Shown here piece after piece: positions 48,282 to 59,108 of a DNA stretch of 64,000 nucleotides. A model generated the notes under the pieces. It did not search any database. It saw only the letters and a list, made by a program, of their open reading frames with translations, and was not told the DNA's origin. The translations under genes and the position numbers were made by a program. The stretch covers positions 496,001-560,000 of the forward strand of contig JAGKQI010000105.1 of assembly GCA_018806915.1 (NCBI GenBank), given 5' to 3'. Source of the stretch: Phytophthora colocasiae (Eukaryota > Oomycota > Peronosporomycetes > Peronosporales > Peronosporaceae). How positions within the stretch are numbered: position 1 is the first letter of the stretch; the number at the start of each line of letters is the position of its first letter.

Positions 48282-48665
48282 CTTCAATCGATTGGTGCTC
48301 TTTCGCGGATACAGCAAACGCTGGTATCAGATAACTCTCCTGCAAAGGCGAGTTCGGAAATGGCATCCGTGGAGTCGCCGACTATCCCGTCGTGTCGTCG
48401 AGCTAAACTCCTGTCCAGGCATGAGGTCAGATCCCAAGCGCCACGTGGTGGACTCTACAGATGCAGCGATATAGCTGCCTTCACTTCAACAGCGCCAGCA
48501 CATGTTCGTTTACGCTACGGTACGTCTCAAATCGCTGTCATCGGATTACCGACCCCCCCTCCCCCCAAAATCCAGCGAAATGCTTCAAACATGTACGTGT
48601 ATATACAGTGTTCACTTCAACCTACATATGCAACACAAAACACAAAGATGCCTTTGTAAGTCTCT
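48282..48665. other. Intergenic between FRAG1-like copy B and the ABCG gene
   Basis: 384 bp with a C-rich run (GACCCCCCCTCCCCCC, 48550-48565). No gene or RNA recognised. It should include the 5' flank of copy B and the 3' UTR of ABCG. Confidence 0.5.
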
Positions 48666-51600
48666 TTAGCGCTTCTGGTGATTCACGACGCGCATGACGA
48701 TCAGTGTAGCCAGTCGCATCGCCAGTAGAAAACCCACCACAACGGCTACTGAGCGTGCTGTGTCCTCGCGACGTGCACCAAAAACTGTATCGATGTATGA
48801 GGTGAGAGGGATATTGGCCACGGCGGGAGGAGCTTGGGTGAGTCGTTGGCAACCCAGCGGCCAGTTCGAGACGTCAATCGTGGCATTGGAGGCTGTAGCC
48901 GCCATTATCTGCTCCACTTGTGCATCCGGGCAATCCCCTAACACTAGCGCCGTGAGCACCTCGAACGTGTAGCGATGTGGCACGAGCTGAAACAGCCACT
49001 TGTATCCATCCGGAATGCTTGATGCTGGTGGGTTGTACCCCATGAACATGAGAAAGATTGAGTCGAAGAGGGAGCCCCACACAGCTGCAAGCTCGAGACT
49101 TGGCATGGCGAAAGTGAAGAACTGACCGAAATACGTCTGGAACAGGATGTGAATGGTCAACACGAGCCAGTAAACCGCCACTTGAGCGAAGTCGCCGTAT
49201 GCAGAGAAGCCTGCCATGGGGTAGAACACGCCCACGAAGATCATTGATGCCACAGCAGCATAAGGAATCTCCACTATAGATGAAGCCACGAAGTACCACA
49301 GAGCGCTGTACGTTTCGGAAGCTCGCTCGCGATAGTACGGCCCACGCTCTTCGAATGCTAAAGGAAGCACATGGACGTACGCCCCAACACCCAAGAAACA
49401 CGTCGAGAAAAAGATCAGCCCCACCGCGCCGTTGGCACCTTGGTACGTAGTGAAATCGTTACTGCCCGAGTAAACCAGTCCAAACATCAATCCGAGCATC
49501 AGCGCTGTCACCATTCGAGTGAACGTGTAGAACGGTGTACGCCAATAAAGCCGCAAGAACCGCCGCATGAGCATTGCGAATTGCAGTCCGTCACTTGCAG
49601 CGCGACGTTGAGTGAACCTCACGGGAGGTAAGCGATCCGATGGCATGAACACTCCGGGTGCTGCTCGCTTGGCATCCAAACGCTGTTTAAGCCGGCTAGC
49701 CTTGTAAGCTGAAACGAAGTCAACGCACTCATCACGATACTGGCGCGAATACTCCGAGCTTACCGAGGAATTTAGTGAAGCGTCCAACCGAGAGCTCTTC
49801 GAAGTTGCGGGTGGCTGCTGTCGAAACTTCATCGGTAACAAGGACTGTGGTTTGACTTTCTCAACACCAGCACCAATCACCTCCAGCATCCACGTGGCTG
49901 GGTTGTCACCAGTCTTGAAGGTCGGGGAATTGCGTGGTAAATTCAGGCCCTGAAAGTAATTCACCAGCGTTTCGCCGTTGCGACCCAGTTCGCCAAAGTA
50001 AACAGTCTCACCACCTCGTTGAAGCAGTAGAAGCGAGTCGAAGAGAAGAAACACTTCTGTGGACGGTTGATGGATAGTGCAAATCACCGTTCGCCCGGAG
50101 TCTGCTACCTTACGAACACCATCCATAAGTGACTTCGCGGCGCGTGCATCCAGGCCGCTAGTAGGTTCATCCAGGAACAGCACACTCGGTTGGGCAGCGA
50201 GCTCCACACCTAGAGTCAAACGCTTAAGCTGCTCACTCGAGCTACCACGGACCATTTGGCCAGCGATGTCGTTTAGCCCAAGCAGATCCAAACACTCGTC
50301 GACAATCTCTTCGACTCTTCCAGGGGCTACCCGGTCACCCTGGCGGAGGTATGCTGAAAACTGCAAGGCTTCGCGAAAGGTGGATGCGTCGGAGTGCACA
50401 TCTGTCTGTTCACAATAACCAGTGCATCGGCGCACCGCAAGTTCTGTTGCATCCACGCCATTCAGGAGCACGCGGCCTCGTAGCGTAGGAGTACCATTCT
50501 TCTTTTTTCTGTCAGCACTGCCACTTTTGCGGCCAGCGAGTACGTCCAAAAGTGTGGTTTTCCCGGCACCTGTAGACCCCATGAGTGCTGTCATCGTACC
50601 GGGCACCGCGTAGCCAGTGACACCCTTGAGTAGCTCTCGGGTCACCGTTTCCTTGCTCTTTTTCCCTGCGTTGTCACGCGAATCTACAGCCACAGGTCGA
50701 CCTGGAGCACCTTCAGCACCACGTTGGCCAGCAGGATCCACAACAGCATTGGCGGGTACCGATATGCTGTAACGCAGATCTTGGAAAGCCAGCGTGACCG
50801 GGGTGACGTCCCATCGAGGCGTTAAACGAACCATTATTTCTTCAGGGTTGGTTCGAAGCCCTTGTGAGGCATTGAACGAGTCGTTCAAGTCCTCATCTTC
50901 GCCCAGTATAACGAGATCATTGCGTTCAAGAGGCAACTGGAAACCAGCAAAGTCACTCTCCAGAAGCTCATCTGTATCTCCATGGGGCGTAGCAAGCATA
51001 GCGTACGATTCCTTCGGCTGTCTTGGCGTTGGCATGTTTGAGCTCGAAGCTGAAGTTGGCAGTGACGGTGCAACCGTGGAGGTAGATTCATGACGGCGAT
51101 ATTCCAGCATCACGTAAGACAGGAACATGCTGACGATATACACAGTCGCAAGGAAAACAATCCCCAACACCACCCACTTGGGATCCTCAGGGACATCATA
51201 GAGTGCGAGAGAATACTCACCCAGAGTTTTACCACCATACGCCTTGCAGTAGTTGATTCCACCGTATTCACACACGTCTAGTTCACTGCTACGATACTGG
51301 TCTACCAGAATTCCACGAGTTGACCAAGCGAGAGGGTTACTCCAATATATCCACCGCAAGGCCGACGGTAGCTGCTCACGAGAAACGGCAAAGCCAGCAA
51401 ACAGAATCGAGAACAGCAGCATCAATGTGGACGCCGGTTGAGCAACATGCAGGCTTGAACACATCGCAGAAAGTAAAAAGTATTCGCCGATGAAGACCAA
51501 AATTGTCAGCAGCATGTACAGCACAAACACCAGGAAATGCTCTGCCGTTGCAATAAATCCACCCATCCAGTAAACAATGGAGCTGAAGACCAGTGCCTCG

Positions 51601-53438
51601 ATGATTGCAAGCGGAAGCTGGCTAATGCTCGAGGCCAACACATAGCTGGATGTCCGGAAAAAGTTAGCACCTCGGTGCTTGTAGAATACTTCTCGTGCGT
51701 CGAAGAACGGAGCCAGTGTCGCTGACTGACCGAGACCAAGAAATAGTGCACACGAGAAAACCACACCCAATGTGACTTGCGAGTCCGCTAGGTCCATGTT
51801 GTAGTAAATCGACCCCACCATCAAACCGATGAGTAGATCCAGCAACAAACGACCCACAAAGAAAACTTTGTTTCGTACAAACAACCGCATTTGCCGCTTC
51901 ACCACTGTCCACGTGCTGCGCAGGTAGCTTTGACGGAAAGCTGGAACGCGCAACAGCGCTTCTTGGTCGAAGAAGAGCTCTCTTTCACCATTTCTGCTGG
52001 TGTAAGCCTCTGCGTCGTTATCGAGATGGTCCAGCTCCTCGACCATTGCCTCGTACATAGGAGACATAATCCACAAGTCTGCAAACTCGTTGGCACTACG
52101 GGGATGGCGGCGTCGTCCCGGCATAGGCGCATGTGATTGTTCGTACTGGATCTGCTGCGGAGATGCTAAATCGCACAGAAAGTCAGCCAAGTCACGCCCT
52201 GGAGGACAAACGAAGCCCAACGCCTCGAAGTACGCTTGAACATGAGCACGGGGTCCATGGTACAGCACTTCACCTTCAGCTAGTAACAGGACGTTGTCGA
52301 AGAGTGCCAGCACTTCTGGGGCAGGCTGCTGAAGAGAGATCACCACAGTTTGGCGCTGTTGCCTAGCCAAACGGCGTTGAGCATTCACCACATCAAAAGC
52401 AGCGGAGCTGTCCAACCCCGTAGTGATTTCATCCATCAGCGATACAGCATGAGGGCCGAAAGCCATTTCGCCAGTCGTGACGCGCTTCTTCTCTCCACCA
52501 GATACACCACGAATGCGTTCATCGCCAACAATGGTGCCTTGGCAACGTGTCAAACCAAGTTCTCGAGTGACTGTGACCGGGTCGCGCTCGCCTCCAAGGT
52601 ATGTGGTGGGAAGCGCCAGCGGGTACTGCGACGCAGGGGACTTGTACACGGCACCAACAGGCTTTGCTTCCGAATTAATGGCACAGCACTCGTACGCGAA
52701 GTCGAGCGTTTCCTTGACAGTCAGAACGGGCTGATGTTTGTCTTGCTGAGGAACATACGACACGCACTGCGGGAGCTGTGTCTTTAGTTTATCACGGGAC
52801 AAACCGTTGTACGAGACTTCGCCATCCAAAGTCACACTGTTAGCCGATGCATCCAACCGTCCGCTTAGAAGCTTGAAGAGGACCGATTTGCCTGATCCAG
52901 AGCGTCCAAGCAGCAACGTCATCGAGCCTGGCGTGAAAGCTCCAGTTACGTTCTTGAGGATCTGGCGACGAACAAATGTCTTGCTTGCAGTGAGAGCTCC
53001 GGCAATGCTTCGCACATGATTCGTGATGGTTGGGAGTTGCTTGGCAGCCAACGTCTCGCGACCCATTTCACCAGAAGCAGCTTGAGCTGCTGCAGCCGCT
53101 GCAGCAGGCGACACAGGGACGTCCACAGCCAAAGAAACGTGACGGAATGTCACGAAGAGTTCGGGAACAGCACCCGCTGGTCGACGAGGTGTGAATGGCG
53201 AGTCACGAGGACCACCTCTCACTGCTGTTCCATGACGTCGAGAGCCGTGTGTCTGGTGGTGGCGACGCAGCACGTGCTTCTGGTACGAACTGGCCAACGA
53301 CGACTCGAGGATCGGCGTAGGCTCACTCGAAACACTTGAAATGGACGTGCTGAACTCGGGTTTTGGCTGCAGCTTCATTTTGCGAGAACTGCCAGGCTTC
53401 CGCTTGCTATTCCGCGAGTGTCGACGAGAACTTGGCAT
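48666..53438 (-). CDS. Full-size ABCG (PDR-type) multidrug transporter
   Basis: Single exon, 1590 aa from the ATG at 53438 (upstream open frame has no ATG). Reverse order NBD-TMD twice, as in PDR proteins. NBD1: Walker A GRSGSGKSVLFK (about 180), signature VSGGEKKRVTTGE (about 313), Walker B LMDEITTGLDSS. TMD1 about residues 535-800. NBD2: Walker A GSTGAGKTTLLD (about 954), signature-like SSEQLKRLTLGVEL, Walker B LFLDEPTSGLD. TMD2 about 1280-1580. Plasma-membrane export of toxic compounds, including plant defence chemicals and fungicides, is the family role. The NBD2 signature departs from LSGGQ (SSEQ), as is usual for PDR asymmetry. Confidence 0.93.
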   Translation of the reverse strand: MPSSRRHSRNSKRKPGSSRKMKLQPKPEFSTSISSVSSEPTPILESSLASSYQKHVLRRHHQTHGSRRHGTAVRGGPRDSPFTPRRPAGAVPELFVTFRHVSLAVDVPVSPAAAAAAAQAASGEMGRETLAAKQLPTITNHVRSIAGALTASKTFVRRQILKNVTGAFTPGSMTLLLGRSGSGKSVLFKLLSGRLDASANSVTLDGEVSYNGLSRDKLKTQLPQCVSYVPQQDKHQPVLTVKETLDFAYECCAINSEAKPVGAVYKSPASQYPLALPTTYLGGERDPVTVTRELGLTRCQGTIVGDERIRGVSGGEKKRVTTGEMAFGPHAVSLMDEITTGLDSSAAFDVVNAQRRLARQQRQTVVISLQQPAPEVLALFDNVLLLAEGEVLYHGPRAHVQAYFEALGFVCPPGRDLADFLCDLASPQQIQYEQSHAPMPGRRRHPRSANEFADLWIMSPMYEAMVEELDHLDNDAEAYTSRNGERELFFDQEALLRVPAFRQSYLRSTWTVVKRQMRLFVRNKVFFVGRLLLDLLIGLMVGSIYYNMDLADSQVTLGVVFSCALFLGLGQSATLAPFFDAREVFYKHRGANFFRTSSYVLASSISQLPLAIIEALVFSSIVYWMGGFIATAEHFLVFVLYMLLTILVFIGEYFLLSAMCSSLHVAQPASTLMLLFSILFAGFAVSREQLPSALRWIYWSNPLAWSTRGILVDQYRSSELDVCEYGGINYCKAYGGKTLGEYSLALYDVPEDPKWVVLGIVFLATVYIVSMFLSYVMLEYRRHESTSTVAPSLPTSASSSNMPTPRQPKESYAMLATPHGDTDELLESDFAGFQLPLERNDLVILGEDEDLNDSFNASQGLRTNPEEIMVRLTPRWDVTPVTLAFQDLRYSISVPANAVVDPAGQRGAEGAPGRPVAVDSRDNAGKKSKETVTRELLKGVTGYAVPGTMTALMGSTGAGKTTLLDVLAGRKSGSADRKKKNGTPTLRGRVLLNGVDATELAVRRCTGYCEQTDVHSDASTFREALQFSAYLRQGDRVAPGRVEEIVDECLDLLGLNDIAGQMVRGSSSEQLKRLTLGVELAAQPSVLFLDEPTSGLDARAAKSLMDGVRKVADSGRTVICTIHQPSTEVFLLFDSLLLLQRGGETVYFGELGRNGETLVNYFQGLNLPRNSPTFKTGDNPATWMLEVIGAGVEKVKPQSLLPMKFRQQPPATSKSSRLDASLNSSVSSEYSRQYRDECVDFVSAYKASRLKQRLDAKRAAPGVFMPSDRLPPVRFTQRRAASDGLQFAMLMRRFLRLYWRTPFYTFTRMVTALMLGLMFGLVYSGSNDFTTYQGANGAVGLIFFSTCFLGVGAYVHVLPLAFEERGPYYRERASETYSALWYFVASSIVEIPYAAVASMIFVGVFYPMAGFSAYGDFAQVAVYWLVLTIHILFQTYFGQFFTFAMPSLELAAVWGSLFDSIFLMFMGYNPPASSIPDGYKWLFQLVPHRYTFEVLTALVLGDCPDAQVEQIMAATASNATIDVSNWPLGCQRLTQAPPAVANIPLTSYIDTVFGARREDTARSVAVVVGFLLAMRLATLIVMRVVNHQKR

Positions 53439-53847
53439 TTCGCAGCAGTCGAGTGTAGAGTTAACTGGGCAGCTACAAGACAAATGTCGAATGACATTAG
53501 ATTGATCGGAACGAGAACCTGCATTTCCACTCTTCTCCACGAAGCTGGATTCATTGGCCGGAGATCCCTCGGCTTGCCCGCACTTGACCAAGGCCAGTTA
53601 CACTGGAAGCGTAGCCATCCAATTCCATAGATTGCACAGAACATCGAAAAAATGAGATCTTCATAATGAGAATGCCATGAACACTTCCGCTGGGCAACGT
53701 CCAACAAGCAACCATCCACTGATATGTGCAAAGGAGGACAGGAATATGGAGGCTCACCGGTGATGACGCTAGCACTCTTCCAACACTATAGTGGCTGTAC
53801 ACAACAAAACACAGAGTAGTATTACAGCAACAGGAAAAGGACACTAC
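53439..53847. other. Intergenic between ABCG and the VTT gene
   Basis: 409 bp, the ABCG upstream region. The ABCG frame stays open without an ATG to about 53591, and a 5' exon cannot be excluded. Nothing else recognised. Confidence 0.4.
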
Positions 53848-54750
53848 CTAGCAAGCAAGCGCATTAACGAAAGCCGTGGCTTCATCTGTATGCTTGGGAG
53901 TAATTTCATCCGTTCGCTTGGACGCCGCCGTTGGAGTCACCTCCGCCGTTTCAGCTAGCGCTGCGTCCTTCTCCTCCTCCGCAAGATCGAGCACGTACTT
54001 GCGGGTATAGAACCCCACCACGAACAGCAGAAGCAAGGCACTTCCTGCACCCACGAGTAGCAATATAAGCTCCGTGCTATTCCTTGAGGCTGTTGGACTA
54101 GCCAGCAACGCGGTGAAGTTCTCCACTGCATGGCCAGAATAGACCCAAATAACGGAGAATGGCAGTCCTGTAAGCAGTGCCGCTGCAAAGTAGACTGGGA
54201 ACCGTACGTCCAGTACACTGAGTCCATAGTTCTTGATTGCAATAGGGAAAAATGCCACACGCGTGAGGAACACGACCAGGATCTGTCGTTTTCTGAGCAG
54301 ACTTTGGAAGCCCTGCAGCGCCGGATGGCCGCGTGCCATGTAGGCGTGTACACGACGGCGGCACAAGTAGCGGCCGATGATGTAGGAGAGAACAGAGCCC
54401 ACGAGTTTACCTATAGTAGCCAGTAACAACCCCAGCCAGAAGCCAAAGATGTAGCCAGCCAGCAGCTCGAATGCTGTGGACGGAAAGCACAGCACCACGA
54501 AGGACGTGAAGCTGCATACGTAGATGGCGGCTCCTAAAGTCTCGTGGGTCTGCAGCCACTGCACGACCAGATCGAAGTCGTCACTGCGTACAAAGCGGAA
54601 GAGCAACAGACCAGCGGTGAGGCCAAGAGACGCGAGACCCACCACCACCAAAAGACGCTTGAGCTGCATAAGACGAGAAGGAGCGGCGGTCACTGACTCA
54701 GGCTTGAGCCGCTGTAGCTTGGCCGCCTCCAAGTCCACGGGCGCGTACAT
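53848..54750 (-). CDS. VTT-domain (TVP38/TMEM64/DedA-type) membrane protein
   Basis: 300 aa from the ATG at 54750; the frame is open further upstream, but only GTG starts occur there. Hydrophobic segments at about 30-52, 75-95, 110-140, 185-215, 225-250. The VTT core is visible: FVVLCFPSTAFELLAGYIFGF (split here: FPSTAFELLAGYIFG), GKLVGSVLSYIIGRY, and FLTRVAFFPIAIKNYGLSVLDV. Relatives TMEM41B/VMP1/TVP38 act in ER/Golgi lipid scrambling and autophagy; the exact role here is unknown. Polar tail. Confidence 0.85.
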   Translation of the reverse strand: MYAPVDLEAAKLQRLKPESVTAAPSRLMQLKRLLVVVGLASLGLTAGLLLFRFVRSDDFDLVVQWLQTHETLGAAIYVCSFTSFVVLCFPSTAFELLAGYIFGFWLGLLLATIGKLVGSVLSYIIGRYLCRRRVHAYMARGHPALQGFQSLLRKRQILVVFLTRVAFFPIAIKNYGLSVLDVRFPVYFAAALLTGLPFSVIWVYSGHAVENFTALLASPTASRNSTELILLLVGAGSALLLLFVVGFYTRKYVLDLAEEEKDAALAETAEVTPTAASKRTDEITPKHTDEATAFVNALAC

Positions 54751-55085
54751 GCTCCGATGCGGGGTGAGACGAGGAGTGATGGTCTCACGCTTGACTGGCG
54801 CGTGGTAAAGTTGCAGACTGAGTACATACAGTTTTGCTGTTTGCGTTGCACCAATTCTGCAGCTGGCCCGTCCATAATCTACTGGATACACCTGCGAGAA
54901 GCTATAGTATAACAGATGAAGGAATACTCTGCTATAGCTGACACCTAGATATTAAAATTCATTTATTAAACTTTATGATCTTTGTGATATCAGTGATCGT
55001 TTTTTGTGTGCTGCACCGCACGTTCAATTGCAAACCTATCCTATGTCATATTTGTCTTCCACTCAAGCGAGGGATCTTAGTGACA
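54751..55085. other. Divergent intergenic region (VTT gene and PUB gene)
   Basis: 335 bp between two head-to-head start codons; AT-rich from 54930. It should hold both promoters. No specific element identified. Confidence 0.45.
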
Positions 55086-56269
55086 ATGGACTGGCTGAAG
55101 AAGAAGAAGGAGGCGGCGCAGCAAGCGGCCGCCAAGATCTCCAATAAACGAACAGCTTTCCGGGGAGAGGGGAATGTGCTAGGTGGAAGTGGTTCTTCAT
55201 CTGCTGCTGCGCCATCTTCTGCTGTGTCAAGAGGTCCCTCCATCAAAGTACGACCACAGTTGTCAATTGAATTCCAGAACTTGTGTAACCTGTTCTTTAT
55301 CTGTCTTTGAAGCTTCCATTTACCAGCCAAAAACCTCCAGTTCTTTCTGCTGAGGAGCAGCAGAAACGACGGGAGCAACAGGTGGGTCTATTGCAGAGTT
55401 AATACATGCAGCTCTGTCGATCTAATGAAGACGTTGCGATGTTAAACCTCAGGCAAAGGCGCTAGAAGAGCGTGGCAATGCGTGGGAGAAGCGTGTCACG
55501 AACGCACGCAAAGCCCGGCTTCAGCAAGAGGAGGAGCAGGAGAACAAGTTCCAATATGTAGAACCTGCGTCAGCTTCAGCTTCTGAACCTGCTCCATCAG
55601 GCCCGCCGCCTGTCGTACTCTCCAACGAAGAAGTGAAGGCACGTGAGTTGCAGAACGCTCACCAGCTAATGGGCTTCAACCCGTACGCTGCCACATTTTC
55701 GTCCTCAACGCAGGCGGTGTCTGCTATGAACTCAATTGGAGGAGGAGCACCTCCACCTCCACCTCCTCCAGCTGGAAGTGATGGATCAATGCCGCCTGCT
55801 GCACCCTTCGCATCGATCCCAGAGGTGGCAGCACCTAATGGAGTTTTGGTGAGTTCAGAAGCTGAAGAAAATGGTGCTGTGTATGTGCTGTTGCGACAAG
55901 ATCCAGTCTTAGCTATAACTGCGGCGGAGACGCTGATTAAGATGCTGACTAACGTCGTGAAGAAGCCCCAGGTAGGCATATGCCGAGACTAGGAGGAAAG
56001 TTACATGACTACTTGACTAACGCCATTGTTTTTCTTTGCAGGAAGAGAAATTTCGCAAGATTCGTCTCTCAAACGCAACCATCCAGTCCAAGCTGGTGGC
56101 TGTGCCTGGTGCTGTTGATATTTTGAAGGAAGCCGGGTTTTCCAGGATTGAGATAGATGGAGAGGCCTATTTAATGCTGACTGCGGATACATTCCAGGCT
56201 GAGCGTGTGCAGTCCGCGGTCGACCGTACAGAAGTGGCGTTAATTCAGCTCCAGCACGATTCCGCGTAG
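55086..56269 (+). CDS. PUB-domain protein (UBXN6/PNGase-type p97 adaptor), four exons
   Basis: Exons 55086-55247, 55313-55381, 55453-55971 and 56042-56269 give 325 aa. N-terminus MDWLKKKKEAAQQAAAK is basic helix; then Ser/Ala linker, a Glu/Arg helix (QKRREQQAKALEERGNAWEKR is longer than quoted: core KALEERGNAWEKR), and a proline run (APPPPPPPAG) near 190. The C-terminal about 100 residues form a PUB/PUG domain (TLIKMLTNVVKKP, EEKFRKIRLSNATIQSKL, VPGAVDILKEAGF). PUB domains bind the C-terminal tail of p97/Cdc48. No UBX domain seen, so it is not a full UBXN6. Confidence 0.85.
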
Positions 56270-56486
56270 GTCGATAGAGCGGGAATGATTTCAGTCTATC
56301 TGAACACGATGAAGATGCTACGCCTGTAATCGGGTTACAATTTATTGCGTCAAGAGGAAACATACAAGGCTGGCTTGCAAGTAGTAAGTAACCATGAATT
56401 TTTTGTGAACTGTGCTATTGGGCCGTACATGTAGGTTTTTGGACGGGTCCATCAATTCACGAACGAGGTCAAGCTATCAGGACCCC

Positions 56487-57071
56487 TTAAAAGATCGAAG
56501 CGACCACTGTGGCAAGTACCGCGATAGCAGCGAACGTAGAAAGAGTATTTTCTGGAGAGGCTGACGGCGAATCAGAGCGTGGCTTGCTGGTCGCTGGTGA
56601 CTTTGCTGTCGATCCAGCATTCCCCGCGGGTGCCGACGCAGAACCGACAGTTGCTCCAGCATTCCCCGCAGGTGCCGACGCAGAACCGACAGTCGCTCCA
56701 GAGCCTGACCCCGATACACTCCCATCGGTAGCGGATCCAGAGGCCCAGCCGCAATGCTTCGCTAGAGGGTGGATGACATCAGCGTACAATCGGACAGGGC
56801 CGATAGTACACTCGTTCGGCGCCACTTGCTTAACGGCGTCGATAGCCTGGGTGCAAGCATTGCTGTTGCACACAGCCGTGACCTGAGCGTCCGTTGCCGG
56901 TCCTAGAGATGCTGGATTGTATCCCGAGTCCGATCGACATGTTCGCACCTGTGAATTCATCAGCAGTTTCGATAACTCCGTCGTGTTGCACGCTGGAGCA
57001 ACAGCAGTAGCAGCTTCATCAAAGGCGCCGACAGCACATAACAGGAAGATGACACCGACAGGAATTTTCAT
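56487..57071 (-). CDS. Elicitin-like secreted protein with Ser/Ala/Gly-rich tail and GPI-type end
   Basis: 194 aa from the ATG at 57071. Signal peptide about 1-23 (MKIPVGVIFLLCAVGAF...). Elicitin domain about 25-118 with six Cys in family order (PACNTTELSKLL, RTCRSDSGYN, AVCNSNACTQAI, NECTIGP, KHCGW). The tail has a 14-residue repeat (GATVGSASAPAGNA, twice, as 42-bp DNA repeats at 56616-56700), is O-glycosylation-prone, and ends in a hydrophobic stretch FAAIAVLATVVASIF that fits a GPI signal. Elicitins bind sterols and are recognised by plants. Confidence 0.92.
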   Translation of the reverse strand: MKIPVGVIFLLCAVGAFDEAATAVAPACNTTELSKLLMNSQVRTCRSDSGYNPASLGPATDAQVTAVCNSNACTQAIDAVKQVAPNECTIGPVRLYADVIHPLAKHCGWASGSATDGSVSGSGSGATVGSASAPAGNAGATVGSASAPAGNAGSTAKSPATSKPRSDSPSASPENTLSTFAAIAVLATVVASIF

Positions 57072-57453
57072 TTTCAAGAACGAGGAGTGAGGCTGGTGTT
57101 CCCGGAATGGAGAAATCAAAAGTGCGTTGGAGTGAAAGAAACATTGGTTTGCTTCTCTTCAGTGGCAGTTGGACAGCAAGCCACAAAGTTGGGATATCTT
57201 CAACACCGTTGGTGCGCGACGAGGTCTGGTTGTTGGGAAAGTGATGAAAGAGATTTTTCGTCCAAAGCATCGCGTTTATTTGGTGGGGGTCTTGCTTGGC
57301 CCACATTGAAGTAATGAGCGAACAAAATGCCATGGTCACGAATAGCAATGGATCCCAGTGTTTTATTTCCTCAAGACCTGTGCAGTAACCTTGTTGACAA
57401 AGATGTGTGCAAACTTGGCTACCAGTCTATTACCAACTTCTTTAAGATTAACA
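57072..57453. other. Intergenic between elicitin and FRAG1-like copy C
   Basis: 382 bp; elicitin 5' flank and copy C 3' flank. No gene, RNA or repeat recognised. Confidence 0.5.
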
Positions 57454-58781
57454 CTAGCTGATGAAGTCGGTGCTTTCACGTGTATCTGACTGAGGTTCGG
57501 CAGGTGACATGAGCAACGGGATGGCGCAGAAGTGGGTGTTGTTGGTCTGCATTCCGGTGGAGGCTTCAAACGTTGCCACCCGGTCTCGGTCTTTCGACAG
57601 CGACTCGATATTATGTGTCAGGAAAGATATGGAGTACCCGACAAGGGTCAAGATGCAGCTCAACTGCGCTGCTGCTCGTATCTGGGTTGCTGTGTAATCG
57701 TCCTCTAGGTAGTAGCAACAGAATAAAATGTAAACTACTTGCACAAAAGTAGTTTGGTAGTGACGTCAACTCACCATAATTCCAAAGCTTCGTTTGAACT
57801 TCATCATATCTCATCGTCACAGTGCAGTAGGCAACACCTAAATCGCGTTTCAGACACTTACCAAACAATCACAACAGTGAGAATACCGAATACGCAACGG
57901 CAAACTCGTTGTCTTCTTACCTGGTCAATCGTGAGTCGTTTGAAGGGCTGAACAATACTTAGACCGATGGGGAGGTACAGCAAGAAGGCTACGAAGAAGA
58001 AGAAGCTGAATATAGCTTGAATTTGCAGCGTACGCCGCATGCTGTAAAGTTTTGCGTCCGCATCAATATCCTCAAAGTCGCAGATCACTGGGATCTCCCC
58101 AGCAGTAATGTCAGGCACCTTGGCACTTTTCACGAGTCGGTAGCTCACAAATGTCTGTTAAAAGCAAGAGAAGTGAGCTGGAGCACGAGCACCATGGCAA
58201 GGTAGAAGTACATTGAGGAATATCGCAATTGTTTCCAATAAGAAAAACCAGTACGCAGCGTCGTTGTGTAGTGATGGATATGACGCCGTGCTGAAGAAAG
58301 CCTGATCAAAGTAAACATTTCGCGGTTAATATTTTCTCTAAGCTAGCTGACTGGCAGTACGTACGAGTATCGGGAGTCCGATAGTAGAAATAATACCAAT
58401 AGCAGTGCAAACTCTGGTAGTCCAGCTCACGAAAGGAGAAATATGACCGAGCAATGTGGGGATTCTCAACGCTGAGAATTGGAATTGGTAGTTAAAGTGC
58501 CAGGTGGCAGACAGCGCGAGGGCAATAACGGTATTGCCAACACAGAAAATGTAATAACCTGGTGAATCTACACATAAAAAACATTAGAAAAACATAACAA
58601 TGTAGCTTGACAAGCTGAAGCGCGTACCTCGACCAAGATCTGAGAAGTAGGGCCAAGTGAGACCTCCCGTGTAGACGTTGTTGGTTTTGGCGATGATCAA
58701 GCAGGTGATGAGCGTAACAACAACCGTTCCTGACGCAACTACAGGGGCTGCACGACGCATGCCGGGCGCCAAGATGGCCAT
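57454..58781 (-). CDS. FRAG1/DRAM/Sfk1-like membrane protein, copy C (intact), six exons
   Basis: Exons 58781-58628, 58567-58365, 58301-58212, 58154-57921, 57856-57775 and 57704-57454 join in frame to 337 aa. About six hydrophobic segments; landmarks YTGGLTWPYFSDLGR, WHFNYQFQF, YWFFLLETIAIFLN, FVAFLLYLPIGLSIVQPF and SCILTLVGYSISFL. The aromatic SD block after TM1 is characteristic of the Frag1/DRAM/Sfk1 family (PGAP2, DRAM). Compared with A and B it has one extra intron in the second coding block. Function in oomycetes is unknown. Confidence 0.75.
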
Positions 58782-59108
58782 GAAAAGCTCAACACAACGA
58801 TTCCAGTCTGAACAGAATTCTCCCTCAGAAGCTTTTGCTGAGCTGGATAAGACGCTGTAAGTCCACGAGTCCAATGATACCCGAGCCGCCTGCGAAACGC
58901 TAACAGCCCAAGTCACCACGTTTGAGCCCCACAAATAGTCGAACTGCTGACGTTGCCTTACAACTCTGCCGCTGTTGCTAATACTGTAAAGCTTGATGTG
59001 GTTTGTCCTATTGAAAAGGACAGACTGATAGTCGATCTCACTTACATTTTTCTTGTTGTCGCCCTGCAGCGATTTAAATACGTTCCCGGGCCTAGTTTAC
59101 TCATACAG
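58782..59108. other. Intergenic upstream of FRAG1-like copy C
   Basis: 327 bp. The copy C frame stays open upstream to 58934, so a longer N-terminus is possible. Nothing else recognised. Confidence 0.4.

Noticed and set aside
57611..57868. Separate small minus-strand ORFs in 57.4-58.9 kb
   Set aside because: They are exons plus read-through introns of one six-exon FRAG1-like gene.
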